This document shows, piece after piece, positions 47,500 through 59,100 of a stretch of DNA of 64,000 bases; within the stretch, counting starts at the first letter, position 1, and every line of letters begins with the position of its first letter. Below the pieces are notes generated by a model. That model had not been told where the DNA came from and did no database searches. It saw only the letters and a program-made list of their open reading frames with translations. A program made the translations under genes and the position numbers. The stretch comes from Caprella mutica (taxonomy: Eukaryota; Arthropoda; Malacostraca; Amphipoda; Caprellidae). Where the stretch lies: NCBI GenBank assembly GCA_947561585.1, contig CANNZV010000126.1:266091-330090 (forward strand), given 5' to 3'.

Positions 47500-48062
47500 G
47501 GGAGTTGCTGTGGCACTGGGAGTTGCTGTGGCACTGGGAGTTGCTGTGGCACTGGGAGTTGCTGTGGCACTGGGAGTTGCTGTGGCACTGGGAGTTGCTG
47601 TGGCACTGGGAGTTGCTGTGGCACTGGGAGTTGCTGTGGCACTGGGAGTTGCTGTGGCACTGGGAGTTGCTGTGGCACTGGGAGTTGTTGTGGCACTGGG
47701 AGTTGTTGTGGCACTGGGAGTTGCTGTGGCACTGGGAGTTGCTGTGGCACTGGGAGTTGCTGTGGCACTGGGAGTTGCTGTGGCACTGGGAGTTGCTGTG
47801 GCACTGGGAGTTGCTGTGGCACTGGGAGTTGCTGTGGCACTGGGAGTTGCTGTGGCACTGGGAGTTGCTGTGGCACTGGGAGTTGCTGTGGCACTGGGAG
47901 TTGCTGTGGCACTGGGAGTTGCTGTGGCACTGGGAGTTGCTGTGGCACTGGGAGTTGCTGTGGCACTGGGAGTTGCTGTGGCACTGGGAGTTGCTGTGGC
48001 ACTGGGAGTTGCTGTGGCACTGGGAGTTGCTGTGGCACTGGGAGTTGCTGTGGCACTGGGAG
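47500..48062 (+). repeat. 18-bp GC-rich minisatellite, about 31 copies
   Basis: The unit GGCACTGGGAGTTGCTGT is almost perfect throughout, with only two C-to-T unit variants. Because 18 is a multiple of three and the unit has no stop, several frames on both strands stay open, giving repeats such as GSCCGT or VAVALG. No family or start codon supports a gene. Confidence 0.95.
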
Positions 48063-49049
48063 TTACATTAAAACAGAGAGTTACATTGACACAGAGAGTT
48101 TTGTAGATAATATCGTTGAGAATTGAATGCAAATAATCCCAATGCCGTAGGTTCAAAGTTGTATACGCCTTAGGCTTTGTGAAAAATGGTTGAAATTCGT
48201 TCAAAATTTGAATAACTCGTTTTCTATGGGTCAAATCAAAAAAATGCCACGAACAAGAACGATAGGGAGTTCAATTTTATGTATGAGTACCAAGTTTCAG
48301 AACCTAGCTCCATAAATAAGAGTTTTCATGAACCAGGAATGGTCCCCTAAACATTGTTTGAATTTGTTTCTAAGGGGTCAGAAGCTGCTCTTTACGATGG
48401 CGTAATCCGAATTTAGATTGATCCATTAGTTTTTAATTTAATACGAGATGCAAAAAGACAATCAAATTTCTGATGTGATAGCTAAATCGGGCGTCTTTAC
48501 GCACCACATATAATATGATTAATATTTACGAAAATATGAATTATATCAATGTTCCTCAAATAAGCAAAATTCTTTCTAAAGGGGTCAGAAGCAGATCTTT
48601 TCGATGGTATAACACTAAACTAAATCAATCCAATAGTTTCTGAGTCAATAGTGATGCGAAAAGACTACAGCCTGAACTTTGATTAAGCGGGATTATTTAT
48701 GCACTAACAAAAAAGACAAGAAATAAAATTATAAAAAAATCTTGTCTGTAATGTGGATCTGACTTTACTGAAATGAATAAGACTTACAACTTATTTCATA
48801 ATAGTAAATTGCGCGTGATTTATATTTTCATGTGTCGCAATATAATAATATTGAAGCTATTCTTTCATAGGTGTTATTTGTTCAAACATTTGATGCTATT
48901 TCCAAGTGCAGTACTAGTGTTCTTTTAAGATTGTTTCTAAGAGTTTAGAAGTTGCTCTTTACAATGGCGTAATCCAAATTTGGATTAATCTCTTTAGATT
49001 CCAAGTTAATAAATAGGGTTGCGTAAAGACGCCCTTGAATTTCTGATGC
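48063..49049. repeat. Three diverged copies of a GGGGTCAGAAGCTGCTC unit
   Basis: TCTAAGGGGTCAGAAGCTGC...GATGGCGTAATCC begins near 48,368, 48,575 and 48,938, each followed by related text including GATGC and AAAGAC. GCGTCTTTACGCA near 48,490 recurs inverted near 49,020. No gene is supported. Confidence 0.5.
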
Positions 49050-49182
49050 TTAACATGTTGCGTGCTGGGTGACTTATTTACTTTTATTTTTTTAAATGTA
49101 TTGAGTTTACAAGTAATCATGATCATAAATCAGGAAATTTGGCCACTCAATATATATGGCACTACTTAAAATAATTTGCATG

Positions 49183-52100
49183 TAGCGTCAGACCGGGTGG
49201 CTTTGCGCACTTCAACATTCCGGGTGAAGTTGCGCATCGGTAATTGACGGCGAATGCGTGAAAATATTTCAAATCTGACAACACCATTGGAAAAATCGTA
49301 AGAGATTAAGTATAGATACAAAGTGTTCAAACAGAGACCTATGTATTTCATAGCAAAATAATTATTTTGGACTAGAATCGAATCTCCGCGAACTATGCTG
49401 TAGTGTTGATAATTATGCTTCAATTTGATTGCAATTTACGTTGGATACGCATAATTTACTGCAGATTAACGTCATGTAAGATGATTTTATTTTAATAATT
49501 ATAAATTATTGAGATATACCCAATATACTAGATGCGCAAGGACACCCTGGGAATATTTTAATTCACGGGTGGACTTGCGCACATTTATTAATAAAGTTAA
49601 AGAGCTCTTATTCATTAATAAACCTGTGATATTCATCCCCGATTCTCCACAGCAGCCTCACGGCAATTACACAGCAGCCTTACGGCAATTACACAGCAGC
49701 CTCACGGCAATTACACAGCAGCCTCACGGCAATTACACAGCAGCCTCACGGCAATTACACAGGAGCCTCACGGCAATTGCACAGCAGCCTCACGGCAATT
49801 GCACAGCAGCCTCACGGCAATTGCACAGCAGCCTCACGGCAATTGCACAGCAGCCTCACGGCAATTGCACAGCAAGCTCACGGACAATTGCACAGCAACC
49901 TCGCGGCAATTGCACAGCAACCTCGCGGCAATTGCACAGCAACCTCGCGGCAATTGCACAGCAACCTCGCGGCAATTGCACAGCAACCTCACGGCAATTG
50001 CACAGCAACCTCGCGGCAGTTGCACAGCAACCTCGCGGCAGTTGCACAGCAACCTCGCGGCAATTGCACAGCAGACTCACGGCAATTGCACAGCAGACTC
50101 ACGGCAATTGCACAGCAACCTCACGGCAATAACACAGCAGCCTCACGGCAATAACACAGCAGCCTCACGGCAATAACACAGCAGCCTCACGGCAATTGCA
50201 CAGCAGCCTCACGGCAATTGCACAGCAGCCTCACGGCAATTGCACAACACACTCACGGCAATTGCACAGTAGCGTCACGGCAATTGCACAGCAGCCTCAC
50301 GGCAATTGCACAGCAGCCTCACGGCAATTGCACAGCAGCCTCGCGGCAATTGCACAGCAGCCTCGCGGCAATTGCACAGCAACCTCGCGGCAATTGCACA
50401 GCAACCACGCGGCAATTGCACAGCAAGCTCACGGACAATTGCAAAGCAAGCTCACGGACAATTGCACAGGAAGCTCACGGACAATTGCACAGCAAGCTCA
50501 CTGACAATTGCACAGCAAGCTCACGGACAATTGCACAGCAAGCTCACGGACAATTGCACAGCAAGCTCACGGACAATTGCACAGCAAGCTCACGGACAAT
50601 TGCACAGCAAGCTCACGGACAATTGCACAGCAAGCTCACGGACAATTGCACAGCAAGCTCACGGACAATTGCACAGCAAGCTCACGGACAATTGCACAGC
50701 AAGCTCACGGACAATTGCACAGCAAGCTCACGACAATTGCACAGCAAGCTCGCGGATAATTGCACTGCAGCCTCGCGGATAATTGCACAGCAAGCTCACG
50801 GACAATTGCACAGCAAGCTCACGGACAATTGCACAGCAGCCTCGCGGCATTTATACAGCAACCTCGCGGCATTTATACAGCAACCTCGCGGCATTTATAC
50901 AGCAACCTCGCGGCAATTGCACAGCAACCTCGCGGCAATTGCACAGCAACCTCGCGGACAATTGCACAGCAACCTCGCGGACAATTGCACAGCAAGCTCA
51001 CGGACAATTGCACAGCAAGCTCACGGACAATTGCACAGCAAGCTCACGGACAATTGCACAGCAAGCTCACGGACAATTGCACAGCAGCCTCGCGGATAAT
51101 TGCACAGCAAGCTCACGGACAATTGCACAGCAAGCTCACGGACAATTGCACAGCAGCCTCGCGGCATTCATACAGCAACCTCGCGGCAATTGCACAGCAA
51201 CCTCGCGGAAATTGCACAGCAACCTCGCGGCAATTGCACAGCAACCTCGCGGCAATTGCACAGCAACCTCGCGGCAATTGCACAGCAACCTCGCGGCAAT
51301 TGTACAGCAACCTCGCGGCAATTGTACAGCAACCTCGTGGCAATTGTACAGCAACCTCGTGGCAATTGTACAGCAACCTCGTGGCAATTGTACAGCAACC
51401 TCGTGGCAATTGTACAGCAACCTCGTGGCAATTGTACAGCAACCTCGCGGCAATTGTACAGCAACCTCGCGGCAATTGCACAGCAGCCTCACGGCAATAA
51501 CACAGCAGCCTCACGGCAATTGCACAACACACTCACGGCAATTGCACAGTAGCGTCACGGCAATTGCACAGCAGCCTCACGGCAATTGCACAGCAGCCTC
51601 ACGGCAATTGCACAGCAGCCTCACGGCAATTGCACAGCAGCCTCACGGCAATTGCACAACACACTCACGGCAATTGCACAGTAGCATCACGGCAATTGCA
51701 CAGCAGCCTCACGGCAATTGCACAGCAGCCTCACGGCAATTGCACAGCAGCCTCGCGGCAATTGCACAGCAACCTCGCGGCAATTGCACAGCAACCACGC
51801 GGCAATTGCACAGCAAGCTCACGGACAATTGCAAAGCAAGCTCACGGACAATTGCACAGGAAGCTCACGGACAATTGCACAGCAAGCTCACTGACAATTG
51901 CACAGCAAGCTCACGGACAATTGCACAGCAAGCTCACGGACAATTGCACAGCAAGCTCACGGACAATTGCACAGCAAGCTCACGGACAATTGCACAGCAA
52001 GCTCACGGACAATTGCACAGCAAGCTCACGGACAATTGCACAGCAAGCTCACGGACAATTGCACAGCAAGCTCACGGACAATTGCACAGCAAGCTCACGG

Positions 52101-53822
52101 ACAATTGCACAGCAAGCTCACGGACAATTGCACAGCAAGCTCACGACAATTGCACAGCAAGCTCACGACAATTGCACAGCAAGCTCACGACAATTGCACA
52201 GCAAGCTCGCGGACAATTGCACTGCAGCCTCGCGGATAATTGCACAGCAAGCTCACGGACAATTGCACAGCAAGCTCACGGACAATTGCACAGCAAGCTC
52301 ACGGACAATTGCACAGCAGCCTCGCGGCATTTATACAGCAACCTCGCGGCAATTGCACAGCAACCTCGCGGCAATTGCACAGCAACCTCGCGGCAATTGC
52401 ACAGCAACCTCGCGGCAATTGCACAGCAACCTCGCGGACAATTGCACAGCAAGCTCACGGACAATTGCACAGCAAGCTCACGGACAATTGCACAGCAAGC
52501 TCACGGACAATTGCACAGCAAGCTCACGGACAATTGCACAGCAGCCTCGCGGATAATTGCACAGCAAGCTCACGGACAATTGCACAGCAAGCTCACGGAC
52601 AATTGCACAGCAGCCTCGCGGCATTTATACAGCAACCTCGCGGCAATTGCACAGCAACCTCGCGGAAATTGCACAGCAACCTCGCGGCAATTGCACAGCA
52701 ACCTCGCGGCAATTGCACAGCAACCTCGCGGCAATTGCACAGCAACCTCGCGGCAATTGCACAGCAACCTCGCGGCAATTGTACAGCAACCTCGCGGCAA
52801 TTGTACAGCAACCTCGTGGCAATTGTACAGCAACCTCGTGGCAATTGTACAGCAACCTCGTGGCAATTGTACAGCAACCTCGTGGCAATTGTACAGCAAC
52901 CTCGCGGCAATTGTACAGCAACCTCGCGGCAATTGCACAGCAGCCTCACGGCAATAACACAGCAGCCTCACGGCAATTGCACAGCAGCCTCACGGCAATT
53001 GCACAGTAGCGTCACGGCAATTGCACAGCAGCCTCACGGCAATTGCACAGCAGCCTCACGGCAGTTCCACTGCAGACTCACGGCAGTTCCACTGCAGACT
53101 CACGGCAGTTCCACTGCAGACTCACGGCAGTTCCACAGCAGGTTCACGGCAGTTCCACAGCAGGTTCACGGCAGTTCCACAGCAGGTTCACGGCAGTTCC
53201 ACAGCAGGTTCACGGCAGTTCCACAGCAGGTTCACGGCAGTTCCACAGCAGGCTCACGGCAGTTCCACAGCAGGCTCACGGCAGTTCCACAGCAGGCTTA
53301 CGGCAGTTCTACAGCAGGCTGACGGCAATTCTACAGCAGGCTCACGGCAATTCTACAGCAGACTCACGGAAATTGCACTGCAGACTCACGGCAATTGTAC
53401 AACAGATTCACGGCAATTGCACAGCAGACACACGGCAATTGCACAGCAGACTCACGGCAATTGCACAACAGATTGGGGCAGATTCACGGCAGTTGCATAG
53501 CATATCGGGGTTAGATTTTCTATGCACAGTTTATACATAGAGTGAACTCGCGCACTGCGCAGTTTCACATTGGGTGTATTTGCGCGGTGCGCAAGTACAC
53601 CCGGTAAGTGCGCAAAATTCACCCGGTTTATCCACAGGATCTTTGCGCACAGTTTTTCGATAATAACTTTTTTTCTATTTAACTTAAAGAGTTGAAACTT
53701 GGTGTGCACCTAGGTCTACCCTTCATCTATCTACACACAAAAAATCAGATTGCTGACTTCTTTAGTTTTTTCGTAAAATCAAAGTATGCGGAAAATGCGC
53801 AAAGCCACCCGGTCCGACGCTA
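49183..53822. mobile_element. 4.6-kb element with CCGGGTG/TTGCGCA subterminal repeats and minisatellite core
   Basis: The ends TAGCGTCAGACCGGGTGGCT and its complement at 53,797-53,822 form inverted repeats of about 26 bp with one mismatch, bounded by TA. The motif CCGGGTGNANTTGCGCA recurs directly at 49,194, 49,220 and 49,565, and inverted at 53,588, 53,609 and 53,796. A hairpin made of two copies lies at 53,572-53,602. The core is the 22-bp array. No transposase frame exists, so any mobility needs a partner. Confidence 0.8.
49655..53480 (+). repeat. 3.8-kb minisatellite, 22/23-bp units, higher-order structure
   Basis: The unit is CAGCAGCCTCACGGCAATTG plus CA (22 bp), with a 23-bp variant containing GGACAATTG. 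Variant types (CAGCAG, CAGCAA, CGCGG, CGTGG, TTTATAC) come in blocks. The block order repeats with a shift of about 1.39-1.46 kb: ACCACGCGG at about 50,403 and 51,793, and CGGAAATTGC at about 51,207 and 52,664. The last part (53,060-53,380) changes to GGCAGTTCCAC units. Long open frames across it are by-products. Confidence 0.95.
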
Positions 53823-54659
53823 AATTGAGAAAATTAATATAATTTTTTGAAATAAAACAATATTTCTAATTGCTTCATCATAGGAGATCAATTCTCTAAG
53901 CAACTGATCATATTTCAAACATTTAATAGACCGTATAAAGCGAAAAATACAATAAATATGATTTCATATCTGTAAAACCTTTCACTAATATATGCAGCTA
54001 CCAAATATAAATCAAATGCAATCTTTTAATAAATAACGGCATATAATAATATGGGTGCCCATGTCTGGCAGGTCATAGCTTTCTGATTAGAGTTTGTAAC
54101 TTTTTGGCTCACTCATTTTGTGAATTCATCTAACATATTTCGCAGCATTTTATAAATGCATTATTCTTAACTAGTATCATTCAGAACATCACATGAAAAT
54201 GGAAATTCATTAGGATTATCAAAATTTCTTTATAAACCATAAAGAAGGACATTGTAAGGAAGACACGTCCGTACGAGGATACGAGTAATAGATCATTAAA
54301 TTTAACAGCTGACATATATTAGCATAGTTATAATTATATTTTCATTATTAACACCAAGAAACAATAAATATTCATTTACAACCTTGAATAATTGAAAAAA
54401 AAAACTAGTCTAAAACGTGCCATTTTTGATGTTAAGCAGTGAGTGTGACCTTTGGTGGGCACTCTGCAGTGCAGTAGAGCAAGGAGCTTTACATTGCGAA
54501 TTGCCCACCGGTGGACACGCTATTTTATTTCTGTAATTGGTAGTATGAACCACACAAAATGTCAGCTCAATTGCGTTACTAGTACAGATATGGTGGACCT
54601 TATAAACTCCCGCAATGCAGTGGAAACCTAGTTTTTGACTCCGGCACGCAACGTGTTAA

Positions 54660-56195
54660 GGACTCTGTGGACTCCCACCTTGCCGCTAAATGTTCTTTTG
54701 GAATGTTAGCATTCTACTTCTATGTTCCAATGGTTTTGGGGATGAGAAGCACTATGATCCGCCTAATGGAATATTCCACAGGGATCTAGGTGCATTTACT
54801 TTTATGGCTATTATTTAGCTACATTATTGATTCTCCTATAAAATGTGAATTTTTCTCTTAAAAAATATATGAAATGAATTAGTTTTCATGCTACAATAAA
54901 ACCAAAAACAATTTTAGAATCCTTGAAAGATTTCTAAAAAAATGACTGATTTATTCTCAATTTTTAAATATTTTCTTTTTATAACAGTTCAAAACCGTAA
55001 ATTTAGATTTTTTTTAAATTTTCGTTAGTCATCAAGAAAATGGTAAATATAGGTTCATAACTTTGTTAGAAATGCTACAAGGATTCTAAAACTGTTATAA
55101 ATCAATTCCTATAGCATGTCCATTGTCCACACCTGTTCAATTTTCCTTTCAACAAGCGCACACGGTGTTCAAAGGTGGTACATGTGCGTCATTAAAAGGA
55201 GGCATGTGCTGTTGAAGGATACTTTTCATGAAGCATGCGTCTATTCTTGAAAGGAAAGTAGAATTATATAAATTCCTTTTAATAATTACTTTTTGTTATG
55301 TAATTGTTATATTTTTTGGTATATTGTTACATCTTTGAGTGATTTCTAATGTACTTCTTTAATTGCCATTTCCATTTTAGAAAGGTAGGTATAATGAAAG
55401 AAGAGTTACATTGTTTTATTTTATTTTGTATCTTCAAAAATAGATGATTTCGTTAATAAGTATGTTTTTATTAATTATTCTATTTGGGTAAAGTTCTCCC
55501 GAGTCTACCTCCCACGTTAGCAAATTAGTGTGCAACCGTTCTAGGGTTAATAGATTCCATTGTACTTCTGTGGAGTTTTTAATAAGATTTTTTATTTATA
55601 TTGTTTTACTCAATAGTGTGTCAAATGACTTTTCTTCATATAATAAATTAATTCTATTATTTCCAACCTTTTTTAATATGAAAAAATTATGTAATTATCT
55701 ACACATGAAAATACTTGCCATTTACTACTAAGCAATCAAATAAGACCTTACATAGAAGAGCACTTGCAATATTAACAGAACTGTATTTCTCCCGTGGTCT
55801 TCATATTTAAGAGTGACACTCGGCAGTAAAGTTGAAACCAATCTGACGATAGTTGTGGACAGAATCTACATGCCTCTTACTATTCAACTCAAGGCATGTG
55901 CCAATGGCAAACTGAATTGAAAATTGAAAGGAATGTTGAACAAGTGTGGACATAGCTTTCAGTTGCATTACTTCTGTTTCTAAAATTCTAATACTTTCTG
56001 AATTAATGAATCCTTATTTTATTTGCTATTTTTTTTTCTACAAACACTTCACTAGTTTTGCAAATTTGTCACAATTTAATCTATAATTTCATCTTCTTAT
56101 TCCAAAGCAGGTTCAAATTTTAATATAAATGACTAGCTATTGCTAAATAAATTTTCCATCCTTAATAAGAAAAAGGTTGACAGTTATCCAACATC
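54660..56195. other. Gene-free stretch with a probable MITE
   Basis: GTCCACACCTGTTCAA near 55,136 and TTGAACAAGTGTGGAC near 55,936 are inverted, suggesting an element of about 0.85 kb (55,120-55,960). An open frame at 55,528-55,731 has no recognisable content. Confidence 0.45.
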
Positions 56196-59100
56196 ATGAG
56201 GACTTTGATCGGAGATACAGTAAGTAATATACAGTGTGTCCGCAAAAAATGTATCCACTGCCATCGAAAATATAAAATTATTATTTAAAATTAATTAATA
56301 TTAATCTACGTATCTATAGTACCAACATATTTCATATTATCGTAAATGATGAATAATGTATATTCAAGGCAGTGGATACATTTTTTGCGGACACACTGTA
56401 GCTATTTAGATTTGTGTTTTATTATTTTCTGATCACTTGTGTGCTATAATTATAGTCAATAGGCTTAATTCAATTATGCAGCTGAATAATAACAAACCAA
56501 TATTAAATTAGCCTAACATTGTGAAACTGAACAGCTATTCTAATCTTAAAACATTTGAATTCAAATCTCTACTCACTAATGAATATTTTATCAAAGTTCT
56601 TATTTGCTACCTGGAGCATGGTTAAAATGACTGGTTGTCTTTTTATATGTAAATTACTATTTCATAATGGTTGGTAGTTATAGTAATTAGTTGCAGATAG
56701 CTACTATAATTTCAATTAAATCTCCATATCAATTTACCAAAATATTCCAGGATGAAGAGAGTGGAGGCTCTGATGATGAGCAAGATATTTTACTTCCTTT
56801 GGAGGAAGAAGATTTCCTTGAAATTGGAGCGGCTGACCCGATTGGCAGTATGTATAATCTTGTAAGTAAAACACTTTAAAGATAACTATACGTTGAAAGA
56901 TAAATTCATATTTTCTTTTCCAATGTTTGTCATTGTTTTCACATTCATTCTCTAGTCAATTTTTCCAATTAGCTATTTTTTAAACTCAGGTGACTCTTGT
57001 TCTTATTTTTTAAGTTTTAACTCCTCTCTGATTTTTTATGCATAATTCCTGTAATATATATGTAATATATTGTTTCTGCATTCTCTATTGATTATGTCCA
57101 TTCATAATATAAAGTTTGTTGTTGACTAAGTATGCTCAATACACAATCTTGCCAAACTGATGTTTCCAAAATTCCAAGTTAACGTTATTGCTTCTGAATC
57201 ATGTGTACCACAATTGCTAGAGGAGCCCGGTATCTCTGTGTGTACCTATTGTTCATGTCTATGATAATAAGTTGTATAATGGGGGTATAAAATATTGACT
57301 GGTGTGTAACCAAATGACAAATGTGCATCAATACAGAGGCAATGTGTTAAGGCGATCCCTGTTTGATAATTTTCAGCAGCTAGTTATGAAGTTTTGAGTA
57401 GCTATCCATTTGCAGTTTGTTTATTAATAAAGAGACTTGATATTGTTGCTGTGACCTAAATTGTAACTTGAATAGAGATGTATTTGTAAGAATATCTGAT
57501 TGATGAGTATTCAGAAGATTCATCAAAGTATGATAACTAGAACAATTTCCACCTATAGAGGATAGTTTTATTATATTGAATTATCATTTTGGATTTTTTT
57601 GTCATTTAAAATATTCATATAAAGTATGTACTATATAGCTAGCTATTGTTTAGAAAAGATGATGAGCTATATAATGATATAAGGAATTGATGGAGGTGAG
57701 TGAGCTACTACAGCTAGTTCATATTTCTAACTGAATTTTGGTATTCATTAACTTATTAGACTCGTGTGCATAAGCAACTGTCTCATTTTTTCTTTCTCTC
57801 TCACCCTCTAATAATATGAAATATGACTATGTTTTTTTTCAGATCCATGAAGAGGGCAACTTTGATATTGTTGCTGGAATTGACCTTCTGCGTCATAGAG
57901 ATGTGAGCAGTGATTCTGAAGATGATATCCTATCTACCAGAGCCATTGTAAGATTTTTTCCATTGCTAAGATCTTAGCTACATTAAATAAACAATGGTAA
58001 CTATTAAAAGATTAAACCTCACTAACTCCTGTGTCTGTGTTTTTCAGCACCCTAGATTAATGTTTGCTGATAGGTCATACAGGTATGATGGATATGAGGA
58101 CTATGAGGAAGAAAGTGATAGTGATGAAAATGATGATGAAATGGACTACTCGAGGTTGTTTTACGATGACCCAATGAAGGAGGTGTGCAAACCTCTGCGT
58201 CCTGATATTCAGGTCAAATCAAAGAAATCTCAAATTGTGGTAGATGTTCAGTTCCATCCAAGGTGTGATCTTCTTGCCGCTGCTACTTTTGATACGACTT
58301 TCTGGTGGGTGTTTGTCTACTAGCTAGCTACATGTTAATCAAAATAAAAAAGTGTGTAGCTTGATTATAATATTCTGATTTCTGCTGGTTATAGCTAATA
58401 GAATATTAACTTACTGAACAATATGGTTTGGTTATGTGATTAATATTATATAATACTTTAAGTAGCTATATTTTTATTTCTTCATAAGTAAGAATTTTAT
58501 TTAGTTAGTTAGCTACAGTCTTAGGCAGATGACCATTGTAGAATCTTATAAAGAACATCATCATTAACACTGTTAAATTTCAATTCTGTCCACCACAATA
58601 ATTGAAATTGCTAAAGCCACTAGCTGTTTAAGTACAATAATGTGACTCTTTATTATCCTACCATTACTATTATCACAGTTACAAGCTAAGCAATGAGTCA
58701 GACGAGCCTGTTAACTGCTACTTTGATCGATTTTGTTCCTATGGGAAAATCCTCTTCACTGAAAATGGCGAGAATGTCATCATTACTAGTGAGTCTTCAG
58801 TGTATGTTATATTCATTCTAACATCAAACCATCTCTGGTTGAGTCTACTGTAAAAGGTCCTCTCCTGGATCAGTGAAAAATAAGTTTTAGCTAGCTACAT
58901 AATATTGGAGAATTAGGGTCTAGAATCAATAGAAAATCATAATAAATTTGCTTCAGTAGCTGCTACATATTTTTTATGTCTTTATAAGTTTTTAATTCTC
59001 TGTGCAACAAAAGTACATAACACTAATATAACGCTGAAGAAAAAGATAGGACATGCATTGTTTTGATTTCAAATTAGAAATCTTTTTCTTTGCACTGGAA

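Larger units (their letters stand above)
49050..54659. mobile_element. TTAA-flanked element, piggyBac-like ends
   Basis: TTAA at 49050-49053 is followed by CATGTTGCGTGCTGGG. TTAA at 54656-54659 is preceded by the complement CTCCGGCACGCAACGTG. TTAA boundaries with 15-20 bp inverted ends are typical of piggyBac-like elements. No transposase is visible. It encloses a second complete element at 49,183-53,822, so most of its length is later insertion. The outer element's own right part (53,823-54,655) is non-coding. Confidence 0.55.

Noticed and set aside
47428..48126. Possible cysteine-rich protein (GSCCGT repeats)
   Set aside because: Several other frames are equally open, there is no ATG at the start, and the unit is almost invariant at DNA level including third positions, so there is no codon-level signal.
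50783..52957. 724-codon frame across the 22-bp array
   Set aside because: Many overlapping frames in this array stay open through stop-free units. There is no conserved domain and it lies inside a transposon.
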